From contig VBKQ01000213.1 in NCBI GenBank assembly GCA_005879505.1, positions 1-27,554 on the forward strand: 27,554 nt of DNA, given 5' to 3'. The notes beneath the pieces were generated by a model that was given only the letters and a program-made list of their open reading frames with translations, had not been told where the DNA came from and searched no databases. The number at the start of each line of letters is the position of its first letter. Position 1 is the stretch's first letter. Origin of the DNA: Deltaproteobacteria bacterium. GTDB taxonomy: Bacteria > Myxococcota > Myxococcia > Myxococcales > 40CM-4-68-19. A program made the translations under genes and the position numbers. Of this stretch, positions 18,087-25,981 are shown one piece after another.

Positions 18087-19210
18087 GCAGCACGCTGGAG
18101 GACGCGGACGTCGCGGTCATCGGCGCGGGGGTCATCGGTCTCGCCGTGGCGCGCGCCTTCGCGCTGGAAGATCGCGAGGTAGTCGTCCTCGAGGCAGAGA
18201 GCGGCATCGGGCTTCACACCAGCTCCCGCAATTCCGAGGTCATTCACGCCGGCATCTACTACCCGCCCGGCTCCCTCAAGGCCGCTACCTGTGTCCAGGG
18301 ACGGGCAGCGCTCTACGCGTACTGCGCGGAGCGCGAGATTCCACACGCGCGGGTCGGCAAGCTGATCGTCGCGACCAGCGCGCAGGAGATCCCTGTGCTG
18401 ACGGCGCTCAGGACTTCGGCCGAGGCCAACGGCGTGCACGACCTGGTGATGCTCTCCGCCAGCGAGGTCAACGCGCTCGAGCCGGAGGTGTCCTGCGCGG
18501 GCGGTCTTTTCTCACCATCGACCGGTATCGTGGACAGCCACGCGCTGATGATGGCGCTTCGCCGCGATGCCGAGGCCCGCGGGGCGCAGATCGCGCTGTC
18601 GGCACCCGTGCGTTCCGGCCGGGCTTGCGACCGCGGCGTCGAGCTCACCGCGGGCGACGCCGAGCCCGCGGTGGTGCGGTTCCGGTTGGTGGTGAACTGC
18701 GCCGGCCTGTGGGCGCAGGACGTCAGCCGGCGCATCGAGGGCGTCAGGGCTTCGAGCATTCCGCCGAAGTACTTCGCGAAGGGTCACTACTTCGTCATGC
18801 CCGGACGCTCTCCTTTCCGCCATCTCGTCTATCCGGTTCCGGTTGCAGGCGGACTCGGCACGCACCTGACGCTCGACCTCGGGGGGCAGGCGCGTTTCGG
18901 TCCGGACGTCGAGTGGGTTTCCGGCGTCGACTACGCCTTCGATGATTCGCGCGCGGCGCTCTTCTACGAATCGATCCGCCGGTACTATCCGGCCCTCGAG
19001 GACGGCGTCCTGTTGCCGGGGTTCACCGGCGTCAGGCCGAAAATCACGCCTCCAGGAACGCCCGCGGCGGACTTCATCGTCCAGGGACCAGGGGAACACG
19101 GCGTGACCGGACTGGTGAACCTGTACGGCATCGAATCACCCGGGCTGACGTCGGCGTTAGCGCTGGCCGACCACGTACGCCGCCTTGCGCAATCGTGGAG
19201 CTCAGTATGA
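18083..19210 (+). CDS. FAD-dependent oxidoreductase of the L-2-hydroxyglutarate dehydrogenase (LhgO) type
   Basis: 375 residues in the DAO family. The N-terminal dinucleotide-binding fold is 'VAVIGAGVIGLAVARAFA', followed by 'VVVLEAESGIGLHTSSRNSEVIHAGIYY', the block seen in L-2-hydroxyglutarate and glycerol-3-phosphate-type oxidases. 'GKLIVATS', 'FSPSTGIVDSHALM', 'NCAGLWAQDVSRR', 'KGHYFVM' and the C-terminal 'NLYGIESPGLTSALALADHV' match LhgO-like proteins. LhgO proper oxidises L-2-hydroxyglutarate to 2-oxoglutarate and feeds electrons to quinone; the exact substrate here is inferred. It shares a 4-bp ATGA overlap with wecB, so its translation is probably coupled to that gene. No known pathway joins the two enzymes. 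Confidence 0.88.
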   Translation: MSSTLEDADVAVIGAGVIGLAVARAFALEDREVVVLEAESGIGLHTSSRNSEVIHAGIYYPPGSLKAATCVQGRAALYAYCAEREIPHARVGKLIVATSAQEIPVLTALRTSAEANGVHDLVMLSASEVNALEPEVSCAGGLFSPSTGIVDSHALMMALRRDAEARGAQIALSAPVRSGRACDRGVELTAGDAEPAVVRFRLVVNCAGLWAQDVSRRIEGVRASSIPPKYFAKGHYFVMPGRSPFRHLVYPVPVAGGLGTHLTLDLGGQARFGPDVEWVSGVDYAFDDSRAALFYESIRRYYPALEDGVLLPGFTGVRPKITPPGTPAADFIVQGPGEHGVTGLVNLYGIESPGLTSALALADHVRRLAQSWSSV

Positions 19211-19348
19211 TTTCTGCATCGGGCGGATGCTGATGTTCGTCACCTCCGCCGTCCACGGCAGGGTGATGGCATTGAGGACCACGCTCTTCGACCGTTCGTC
19301 CCGGCCGAAAAAACTCGCCCGCGTGTTCAAGATCCTGCGAGTGATCAC
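19202..19348 (-). CDS. Possible 48-residue ORF coupled to mug
   Basis: The GTG at 19348 overlaps the mug stop as GTGA and the frame runs 48 codons to 19202. Its residue make-up (ITRRILNTRASFFGRDERSK near the start, 'VLNAITLPWTAEVTNISIRP' later) is rich in Ile, Thr, Asn and Phe. This is unlike the Arg/Ala/Pro-rich translations of non-coding frames nearby. No family is recognised. Its end overlaps the 3' end of the convergent oxidoreductase gene by 9 bp. It may be a real coupled small gene or the C-terminal remnant of a larger one. Confidence 0.35.
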   Translation of the reverse strand: MITRRILNTRASFFGRDERSKSVVLNAITLPWTAEVTNISIRPMQKSY

Positions 19349-19917
19349 GAATTGAAGAGGACGGCTGGCCCGCTGCGGCGAGCAAAACGCTGATCGGTCC
19401 CCGTCCGCGCGACGGCGGCGCGCAGCCGCTTGAACCAGCGCAGCTTGTCCGCAAAGCCGGGGAAGCTGGCGTTCAATCCGCTCGGGTTTGGGAGAACGAA
19501 GACGCGGGCCCCGTGGATCCGGTCCGGCTTCAGACCCGGACCGGCGGTTCCGAGGCGCGATCTACCCAAGAAAGCGCGATAGAGAGTGATGCCGACGAAG
19601 ACGACCAGCTCGGGGCGCAGACGGCGGATCTTCCGATCCAATGCGCGGCGTCCGTCCTCGAGCTCGTCGCGGCCCAGCTCCGAGGCTGAGCGCGTGGCTC
19701 GAGGGCAGAGGTTGGTCATCGCCATCCCGAACTCGGCGAGCCGCCGATCTTCGGCGTAGGTGAGCGGTTCAGGGACGAGATGCGCTGCGTGCAGGAGCCG
19801 CCAGAACGGGTTGCCCGGCCCGGCGAAATGATGGCCGACGGCCTCGGAGCGCAGCCCTGGGTTGATTCCGACGAAGAGGATCTTCGGGCGCGAAGCCAGC
19901 ACGTCGCGCAGCGGCAT
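19345..19917 (-). CDS. mug: Mug-type G/U(T) mismatch-specific uracil-DNA glycosylase
   Basis: 190 residues, UDG family 2. The first motif 'FVGINPGLRSEAVGHHFAG' contains the GINPG that carries the catalytic Asn. 'GNPFWRLLHAAHL' follows, and the C-terminal motif is 'VFVLPNPSGLNASF', which matches the NPSGL of E. coli Mug that inserts into the helix. The enzyme removes uracil (and some other lesions) from mismatches with guanine. The start at the ATG 19917 (MPLRDVLASRPKILFVG) is preferred; the frame is open far upstream but without resemblance. It lies 43 bp after the small Lys-rich gene on the same strand. Confidence 0.92.
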   Translation of the reverse strand: MPLRDVLASRPKILFVGINPGLRSEAVGHHFAGPGNPFWRLLHAAHLVPEPLTYAEDRRLAEFGMAMTNLCPRATRSASELGRDELEDGRRALDRKIRRLRPELVVFVGITLYRAFLGRSRLGTAGPGLKPDRIHGARVFVLPNPSGLNASFPGFADKLRWFKRLRAAVARTGTDQRFARRSGPAVLFNS

Positions 19918-19960
19918 GATCGAAACGGCCTGCAACAGCGGCTGGCCTCGCGGCGCAGCT

Positions 19961-20170
19961 CTACTTGTCGGCGCGCGCGACCGTGGTCTTCTCGGACGTG
20001 TCGGCCTTCTTCGCCTTCTGCTGCTGCTTGTTCTGCTTCTGGGCCTTCTCCGCGACAGCAGGCTTGTGCTGCGGCTGCTCCGCCCTCTCCACCTTCTCGT
20101 CGCACGCCAACGCGGCTTGCGCGGAGAGAGCAGCAAATGCGACGGCGACGGCGGTTGCGAGCTTGCGCAT
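19961..20170 (-). CDS. Small secreted Lys/Gln-rich protein
   Basis: 69 residues. MRKLATAVAVAFAALSAQA is a clear signal peptide, with likely cleavage near 'AQA' or 'ALA-C'; the Cys context is not a good lipobox. The mature part is highly charged, with 'QKQNKQQQKAKKADTSEK' the most Lys/Gln-rich stretch. It is probably unstructured in the periplasm. The start ATG at 20170 has GAGG with about 7-nt spacing. No family is recognised. It precedes mug on the same strand, probably by chance of layout. Confidence 0.7.
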   Translation of the reverse strand: MRKLATAVAVAFAALSAQAALACDEKVERAEQPQHKPAVAEKAQKQNKQQQKAKKADTSEKTTVARADK

Positions 20171-20458
20171 GTTGACCTCGGGTCGGGCCGGGGGTGACCG
20201 GCGGGCCGGAGCATGGCGCGCGAACGCGCGCTTCGCAACTCCATTGCAGGGCCGCAACAAGTTGTAACCCCATCGTTCCGGCGGGACGCGATGCGTCGCA
20301 CGAGTTGAGCGGCTGTTGTCCTGCCATGCACTACCTGTCCGCCATTTCGGCAATTTCGACAGTTTGTCCGGCGTCGCGCGCGGCTCCACACGGGCCTTCC
20401 GAGGAGAAGCCGCGCAGGCACGCGCGCTGCAAAGCGGCCTCGCTCCATGGAGGCCCTG
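20171..20458. other. Divergent intergenic region
   Basis: 288 bp between two divergent small genes. It should hold promoters for both, but I see no convincing -35/-10 or -24/-12 pair. A small inverted repeat GACGC-GAT-GCGTC lies near 20285-20300. Nothing else is supported. Confidence 0.35.
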
Positions 20459-20746
20459 ATGCAGCGAGCGGCTCATTCGTTAGAAGAGACGAAGCCACCG
20501 CGACCGTACCTGCTTCAGCGGTGGCGCTCGGCCCGCGCCGAGCTTGCGAGTGCAGAGGCAGCGCTCGCTCAATTCGCCCGCTCGTGCGCGGCGAAGATCG
20601 GCGCGTTCGATCTCGCGTCCGCGCACGACGCCTGGGAATGGCTTCGGACACTGCGCGGCCAGCGCGCAAGCGCGCAGATGCAACTGTTCGCCGCCGCACG
20701 CGCGCTATTCGTTCCGAGCGCCATCCAGAGCTTGGAAAGGAGGTGA
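20459..20746 (+). CDS. Small helical hypothetical protein
   Basis: 95 residues from the ATG at 20459, which is preceded by GGAGG 5 nt upstream; an ATG at 20447 is also in frame. The product is alpha-helical and Ala/Arg-rich, with 'YLLQRWRSARAELASAEAAL' and 'AHDAWEWLRTLRGQRASAQM' suggesting two amphipathic helices. No signal peptide, membrane helix or family is seen. Codon third positions are GC-rich, as in neighbouring genes. The gene ends GAA AGG AGG TGA, which by itself forms an almost ideal ribosome-binding sequence with no start codon after it. Confidence 0.5.
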   Translation: MQRAAHSLEETKPPRPYLLQRWRSARAELASAEAALAQFARSCAAKIGAFDLASAHDAWEWLRTLRGQRASAQMQLFAAARALFVPSAIQSLERR

Positions 20747-20822
20747 TCATCGGGGCGGTCGCGCGACCCCCCCTCGGCGTGACCGCCCCCCGAACGCGTG
20801 TCCGCTTCCCCGCTCCGGCAGT

Positions 20823-22910
20823 TTAGCGGCCGACGCGCAGGCGGATTCCACCGTGGACGAAGCGAGGCTGGCCGATCGTGTCTACGCCGGCCCGGCCCAC
20901 CAGATAGCTCCGGTCGAACAGGTTGTCGACCGCCGCGAACAAATCGACGTACGGCGTCGCATGCCAGGCGACGAAGAGATCGACGAGGATGACGTTTGAC
21001 ATCGGCAGGCTGTTCGCGTCGTCCTCGAATTGCCCGCTGACATGGTGAACGACCGCCTCGGCCGTGAACGATCGTGGATCATCGAAGGAGAGCGAGAAGC
21101 TGGTGCGGTGCTTCGGGTCTTGCGGCAGCTGCTTTCCGACGAGCTGCGGCTGACCGGGCGCGTCGGTCACCTCGCTCTGCGCCAAGGTGTACGCGGCGGT
21201 AACCAGCCAGTTGTGGGCGAAGCGCCAGCCGGCATCGGCCTCGATACCCTGGATGCGCGCCTGGCCCAGGTTCTGCCGTTGCCGCAGGTTCGGCCCCACG
21301 GTCACGTTGGTGATGGGATTCTTCAGCTCGTTGCGGAAGGCGGTCAGGCGCGCGCCGAGCCCGAGGGGGATCTTCACGTCGACGCCCGCCTCCCCTCCGA
21401 CGAGGGTCTCCGGGCCGAGATTCTCGTTCGCCTGGGTGAATACTGTTCCGACCTGGAAGGGGCGGTAGAGCTCGTTCAGGGTCGGCGCGCGGAAGGCGCG
21501 ATACGCGCTGGCGCGCAGGGTCAACCAGTCGATCGGACGAACACGCAACCCCGCCTTCGGGGACACCTGGCTGTCGCTCCGTCCGGCAAACAGGGTGGGC
21601 GTGGTCGAACCGTCGGAGAGCTGCTCGACGCGGCTGGCATCCACATTGTCCCAGCGGTCGTACCGCAGCGTAAGGCTGAGCTGGACCGCCTCCGACGCGT
21701 CGTAGACGTCCTGCGCGAAGACACCGTAGAGGCGCTGCTCGCCGCGCGCGTCCCGCGAGATCAGGCTGGGAGTCGGAGCAGGCGCAGGAAAGAGGTGCTC
21801 CTGGGTGTCGGCCGTGATGCGGCGCGCGTCGCCCCCCACCGTCAGCGTGTGGGTGCCGAGCATCGGCAACGGATGGCTGGTCCACACGAGGCCCGCGCCG
21901 AAATCGTGGGTGGGCACGTCCTGGTTGCCGGAGAGGACTTCTCTCGATCGATTGGACAGGAACCGCGCGCGGTTCTGTCGGAAGGTGCCCGCGTGCCCGA
22001 AGATGGCGAGGTCGAAGAGGCCGACGCTCCCCGGGGTCGCGCGGGCGCTGGCTGCGTACTCGAATCTTCGCACCGCCGCCGTGGTGAACTGGGTGCCTCC
22101 GTTCTGGTCCTCATAGAAGTAGCCGCCGCGTAGGACGATGGAGAGATCGGAGCTCACTTCTCCCTCGACCCGCGCGTTGATCGTGCCGTGCTCGCTCGGC
22201 GCATTGCCGTCGACGGATCCCCGGTTGTAGTCAGCCACGACCGGATAGCCGTCGGACTTGAGCAGCTCGCCCTCGACGGCACCGCCGATCGGACCCCACC
22301 GATCTGCCGCGCGAAGGCCGAACAGACCGCTGCTGAACGAGCCGTATTCGCCGGATGCCTGGACGCTCTGCGACACGATCGGGCGGGAGACCACCTGGCT
22401 CACCCCGCTGAGCGCGTAGTTTCCATACAGGGCCGAGCCGCCTCCCGGAACCACCTCGAGCCGCTCGATGCCAAGGCGAGGGATCGCGCGCCAGTAGACC
22501 CAACCGCCGAAGGGATCGTTCGCGGGGATCCCGTCCACCAGCACGAGGCTGCGAGAGACGCCGGAAGGTCCCACCCCGCGCAGGGTCACTCCTTGCGAGC
22601 TGGGATCCGCGGCGAGACTGCTCGAGCGGCGAAAGAGCCCCAAGGACGGAACCAGAGGAAGCAGCTCGTCCAGGGTCTTCGCCGGGCTTCGCTCGAGCTC
22701 GGCGCGCGGCACGACGATCACCACGGCCGCGACGTCCCGGATCGGGCGGGGGGTGCGGGTTGCGGTCACGACGATCTCCTCGCCCGGACCCGCCGGACCC
22801 GCTTCGGGCGCGGCTGGCGGCGGAACTTCCTCCGCAAGCAAGATGCGTGGCGCAAGGACGAGCACCGCCGCCAGACCTGTCACCGTAAGCAATCGAGTCG
22901 CGACGTACAT
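20823..22910 (-). CDS. TonB-dependent outer-membrane receptor (vitamin/siderophore type)
   Basis: 695 residues. The signal peptide is residues 1 to about 26. A TonB box-like 'EEIVVTATR' (44-52) is followed by the plug domain (about 55-165) with 'LDELLPLVPSLGLFRR', 'SSQGVTLRGVGPSGVSRSLV', 'VDGIPANDPFGGWVYW', 'IERLEVVPGGGSALYGNYAL' and 'SGVSQVVSR'. A 22-strand beta-barrel makes up the rest, with 'DVKIPLGLGARLTAFRNELK' and 'GIEADAGWRFAHNW' typical of late barrel strands. The plug is BtuB/CirA-like; the substrate is not determined. The C-terminus 'GGIRLRVGR' ends in Arg rather than the usual aromatic residue. It lies 15 bp after another receptor gene, so the two are probably one transcript. Confidence 0.92.
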   Translation of the reverse strand: MYVATRLLTVTGLAAVLVLAPRILLAEEVPPPAAPEAGPAGPGEEIVVTATRTPRPIRDVAAVVIVVPRAELERSPAKTLDELLPLVPSLGLFRRSSSLAADPSSQGVTLRGVGPSGVSRSLVLVDGIPANDPFGGWVYWRAIPRLGIERLEVVPGGGSALYGNYALSGVSQVVSRPIVSQSVQASGEYGSFSSGLFGLRAADRWGPIGGAVEGELLKSDGYPVVADYNRGSVDGNAPSEHGTINARVEGEVSSDLSIVLRGGYFYEDQNGGTQFTTAAVRRFEYAASARATPGSVGLFDLAIFGHAGTFRQNRARFLSNRSREVLSGNQDVPTHDFGAGLVWTSHPLPMLGTHTLTVGGDARRITADTQEHLFPAPAPTPSLISRDARGEQRLYGVFAQDVYDASEAVQLSLTLRYDRWDNVDASRVEQLSDGSTTPTLFAGRSDSQVSPKAGLRVRPIDWLTLRASAYRAFRAPTLNELYRPFQVGTVFTQANENLGPETLVGGEAGVDVKIPLGLGARLTAFRNELKNPITNVTVGPNLRQRQNLGQARIQGIEADAGWRFAHNWLVTAAYTLAQSEVTDAPGQPQLVGKQLPQDPKHRTSFSLSFDDPRSFTAEAVVHHVSGQFEDDANSLPMSNVILVDLFVAWHATPYVDLFAAVDNLFDRSYLVGRAGVDTIGQPRFVHGGIRLRVGR

Positions 22911-22925
22911 GCGCCTGCCCGGGGT

Positions 22926-25172
22926 CTATTGCGGAGGTCTTCCGTTTCCATTTCGCTCGAGGTCCCACCGCAGACCGAGGACGACGCGGATGGGGGCACC
23001 GGGCGTGAGAAATGGCTCGATCGGACGTCCGGGCGAGCGGCCGTCCGGCGCGAACGCGCCGAACGTTTCGTATCGCGCGTCGAGGACGTTCACGGCCCGC
23101 AGCGTCGCCGTCCACGCGCGCCAGCGCGCCTCCGCCCCCGTTCGAAGGATCAAGTAGGGCGCGACCTTCGGCGCGACGTTCGCCTCGTCGCCGCGGAAGT
23201 ATTGCGACCCCACGTAGTCGAATCCGGCGGAGAGCGTCAGCCATTGCAGGGCCTGAGCGCGGGCCTCCAACCTGAGATGATGGTTGGGGGTGAGCGGCAG
23301 CTGAGCGCCGGGCCGTACGGCCTCGGTGCCGTCTGGAGTCCGTGGAGTCGCGAGCATGAAATTCCCCCTGAACGTAGCGCGAGTGTAGGCGTAACCCGCC
23401 TCGACGTCGAAGGCCCCGCGCTCCAGGCGCAATGCCATCTCGAGCCCCGTCCTTCGCGTCTCTCCCACGTTCTGGAAGTACACCCGCGTCGTTCCGGGAG
23501 CGACCACGCTGTAGATATCGTCGCGCAGATCGGCTCGGAATGCAGTGAGGGTGGCGGTGAGGCCGCCGAATGGCGACCCGCTGACGCCCGCCTCGAGCGA
23601 TCGAGAGCGGACGGGACGAAGAGAGGTCAGGGTCGGGTCCGGCGCGAGGCCGGCTTGCAGGCCGATGCAGGGAGCCGCAGGGTCGGCGCAGGTCAGCTCG
23701 AGAAATGCCGGCGCGCGAAAGCCCGCCGTCCACGAGGTGGAGACGAGCCAGTGCGGAGCGATGGCCCAACTGACGCCCGCGGCTGGGATCCATGCCGAGA
23801 AGATGGCATTTCCTGTCGCGTTCCCCGGCGCGTCTGGCGAGGTGTCGGCGATGTCGTGGGCGATCCGGTCGAAGCGCAACGCAGCCGTCGCTGCCAGTCC
23901 GCTGAAAGGTCCGTCGACGATCCGCGCCTGTTCCTGGACGAATCCGCCTGATGCCCATTGGCGATCGTAGAGGTCCGAGGTGAGGCGCGGAAGCGGCTTT
24001 CCATCCTCGCTGGTCGTGAACCTGGGATTCGCCTCTTCGTGGACCCTCAGGCGCACGGCGCTGCGCATGGCCTCCACCCCGGCGCTGAGCCGGTTCTGCA
24101 GCGCGCCCGCACGCATGCGGTGATCGAGCTGCAGCGTCCCGCCGGCGCTGGCGGTACGGTTGAACAGGCGCGTGTCCGCGCTGATCCAGCTCGCGTTGAA
24201 CTGCTCCGCGTCGACCGAGCGGAAGAAGCCGTTGACCCCGACGGACAGACCGGACGCGAGCCGTGCCCGCCCATTGAGCGTGACGAAATGGAGAGCAGGA
24301 TCGAAGAAGTCGCCCGGCGTGTAGTTCTCCCGCCGATCGGTGCTCAGGGTCGTCTGCGGGAGGGAGCCCGGCTGCTGCAGACGGTCGACCTGGAACTGAT
24401 AGGACAGGGTCGCGCTGGCGCCTTCCTGGCCTGCGCCAAGCTTGCCGAAGACGCGGACGCCATTGCCCGCGCCACGGACCCGCCAGCCCTGGTCGGAGAA
24501 TTCGCTCAGGGAAAGATATCCGCTCAACGGCCCGAGCGGGCCGGAAATGACCCCCCGGGCTTCTTGATACTCCCAGCTGCCGCCCTCAATCTGCACGCTG
24601 GCCTCGGGCTCGCGGCCGCCGCGCCGCGTGAGGATGTGGATTGCTCCACCGAGCGTGTTGCGGCCGAAGATCGCGTTCGGCCCGCGCACGATCTCGATGC
24701 GTTCGATGTCCGCGAGGGGGATCAGCTCGAAACTGACCTCTTCGGCCGCCGGTTCGTTGACCCGCACGCCGTCGACGAACACGCTGATGCCCTGCGGCAC
24801 GCCGGTAACCGGGCTCGCGGAGAACCCGCGCAAGGAAAGATCCTCCTGACGGATGTTTCCCTGCTCATCGGCGAGATGGATCCCAGGGATCCGGTGCAGG
24901 GCCTCCTGGAACGTACGCGCGCCGCTCGCGCGGATTTCACGCGCATCGATCACCTGCACCGTGAGGCCGTCCGCGGACGTCCGGCTCTCGAGCAGTCGGG
25001 CCGGCCCGAGGACGGTGATCTCCTCGACCAACCCGTTCTCGTTGCGCGGCCCGCTCTCCGGCGCCGGGACCGGAGACGTGGGTTGCTGTTCGGTTCCGGC
25101 GGCATGCGCGCCCAAGCCGATCACCAGTTGGCAAATCAGAGGCACGAAGGGCGCAGGGATGATCCGGTTCAT
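22926..25172 (-). CDS. TonB-dependent outer-membrane receptor (second of a tandem pair)
   Basis: 748 residues from the ATG at 25172 (MNRIIPAPFVPLICQLVIGL, a signal peptide), chosen because GAGAG lies 4 nt upstream. The in-frame extension to 25337 is Arg-rich and unlike a leader. After a linker comes 'VEEITVLGPARLL' (TonB box region). The plug has 'FQEALHRIPGIHLADEQGN', 'LSLRGFSASPVTGVPQGISV', 'ERIEIVRGPNAIFGRNTLGG' and 'AIHILTRRGG'. The barrel follows. Family resemblance is to FecA/ferrichrome-type receptors; the ligand is not evident. The protein carries a short polar tail after the final barrel strand ('VVLGLRWDL'). Confidence 0.92.
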   Translation of the reverse strand: MNRIIPAPFVPLICQLVIGLGAHAAGTEQQPTSPVPAPESGPRNENGLVEEITVLGPARLLESRTSADGLTVQVIDAREIRASGARTFQEALHRIPGIHLADEQGNIRQEDLSLRGFSASPVTGVPQGISVFVDGVRVNEPAAEEVSFELIPLADIERIEIVRGPNAIFGRNTLGGAIHILTRRGGREPEASVQIEGGSWEYQEARGVISGPLGPLSGYLSLSEFSDQGWRVRGAGNGVRVFGKLGAGQEGASATLSYQFQVDRLQQPGSLPQTTLSTDRRENYTPGDFFDPALHFVTLNGRARLASGLSVGVNGFFRSVDAEQFNASWISADTRLFNRTASAGGTLQLDHRMRAGALQNRLSAGVEAMRSAVRLRVHEEANPRFTTSEDGKPLPRLTSDLYDRQWASGGFVQEQARIVDGPFSGLAATAALRFDRIAHDIADTSPDAPGNATGNAIFSAWIPAAGVSWAIAPHWLVSTSWTAGFRAPAFLELTCADPAAPCIGLQAGLAPDPTLTSLRPVRSRSLEAGVSGSPFGGLTATLTAFRADLRDDIYSVVAPGTTRVYFQNVGETRRTGLEMALRLERGAFDVEAGYAYTRATFRGNFMLATPRTPDGTEAVRPGAQLPLTPNHHLRLEARAQALQWLTLSAGFDYVGSQYFRGDEANVAPKVAPYLILRTGAEARWRAWTATLRAVNVLDARYETFGAFAPDGRSPGRPIEPFLTPGAPIRVVLGLRWDLERNGNGRPPQ

Positions 25173-25321
25173 GCCGCTCTCAAATTCCTGCCGGTGGGAT
25201 TCTCGAGCGTAGCACTCTGGCGCGGAACGAAACAGCCAACCGAGCGCCCGTGCGTTGTCCCTGCGTTGGATCGTCGCCACCCTCACTTGCAGAACGCACA
25301 CCCTTGGATGGAGGCACATCG

Positions 25322-25885
25322 ATGAAGGTCTTCGCACTTTCGATCCTCGGCCTGGCGCTTGCCGTACCTGCGGCCCGCGCTCAGAACCGGGACACCAGCA
25401 CGAATGACACCAGCAAGTCCACGGCGCAGCAGGGCACCGACGCCAGCAAGTCCACGGCGCAGCCGAGCACCGACACCAGCAAGTCCACGGCGCAGCCGAG
25501 CACCGACGCCAGCAAGTCCACCGCGCAGAGCAGCGAGACCGGCAAGGCCATGCCGATGGACAAGGGCGAAAAGGACAGGCCTGCGGCCGCGCGCAGCCGT
25601 GACCTCGGCAAGTCGGACGACGAGTGCATGTGCGAGTGCAACGGGAAGATGATCAAGGGCAAGAAGGGCCACCCGATGGGCCGCGGCGCCCCGAGCATGG
25701 ATCGTTCCCGGCCCTCCTCGGCCAGCGACGCCAGCCGCGCGAATGCTCCTGCCAGCCCGAACCCACCCCCTGCAGACAAGAGCGCCAGTCCGAGCACCGA
25801 CACCTCGAACCAGCCGAGCAAGGGGACTGGTGAGATGAACCCTGCCAGCCCCGACAAGACCGACAACTCGAGCAATCCGCGCTGA
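25322..25885 (+). CDS. Secreted low-complexity protein with 11-residue repeats and a CxCxC motif
   Basis: 187 residues from the ATG at 25322, with GGAGG about 8 nt upstream. MKVFALSILGLALAVPAARA is the signal peptide. Residues 29-72 are four tandem copies of D(T/A)SKSTAQxxx. A Lys/Met-rich segment and then 'DDECMCECNGKMIKGKKGH' (Cys102, Cys104, Cys106 and His) follow, suggesting a metal-binding patch. The remainder is Ser/Pro/Asn/Lys-rich and probably disordered. No family is recognised. It is divergent from the TonB receptor pair (149 bp between starts) and ends before a strong hairpin. Confidence 0.75.
   Translation: MKVFALSILGLALAVPAARAQNRDTSTNDTSKSTAQQGTDASKSTAQPSTDTSKSTAQPSTDASKSTAQSSETGKAMPMDKGEKDRPAAARSRDLGKSDDECMCECNGKMIKGKKGHPMGRGAPSMDRSRPSSASDASRANAPASPNPPPADKSASPSTDTSNQPSKGTGEMNPASPDKTDNSSNPR
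25406..25537 (+). repeat. Four tandem 33-bp repeats inside the secreted-protein gene
   Basis: Units start at 25406, 25439, 25472 and 25505 and share GACRCCAGCAAGTCCACSGC. Units 2 and 3 differ by one base; unit 4 diverges at its 3' end. The 33-bp length keeps the reading frame, so copy-number changes would lengthen or shorten the protein without disrupting it. Confidence 0.9.
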
Positions 25886-25904
25886 CGGTTCGCCGGCGCT
25901 GGAG

Positions 25905-25927
25905 GGGGCGGCTGCTGCAGCCGCCCC
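25905..25927. terminator. Strong GC hairpin between convergent genes
   Basis: GGGGCGGCTG-CTG-CAGCCGCCCC is a perfect 10-bp stem with a 3-nt loop. It lies 20 bp after the secreted-protein stop and 54 bp from the stop of the convergent cytochrome gene. Only a weak T-run (GGTTTTGGG at about 25939) follows on the plus strand. It is a likely bidirectional transcription barrier. Confidence 0.6.
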
Positions 25928-25981
25928 TGCTCTCCCAGGTTTTGGGCCGGGCTCCTTGGCGCAGGCCAAGGGCATGAGCGT

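Noticed and set aside
20240..20262. TTGC-N6-GCAA resembling the proposed regulator site
   Set aside because: The spacing is one base longer than in the two matching sites, there is no -24/-12 element nearby, and no linked potassium gene.
20736..20748. AAAGGAGGTGATC, a 13-base perfect complement of the 16S rRNA 3' end
   Set aside because: No ATG, GTG or TTG follows at a usable distance, and the bases are accounted for by the last codons of the small gene (GAA AGG AGG TGA). Probably chance.
20780..20825. A segment ending CTCCGGCA that looks like a tRNA 3' end
   Set aside because: There is no T-loop (TTCGANTC) or anticodon arm upstream on either strand and no full cloverleaf could be drawn.
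22188..25325. Two long plus-strand frames opposite the TonB receptors
   Set aside because: Both mirror strongly supported receptor genes and show only low-complexity charged residues.
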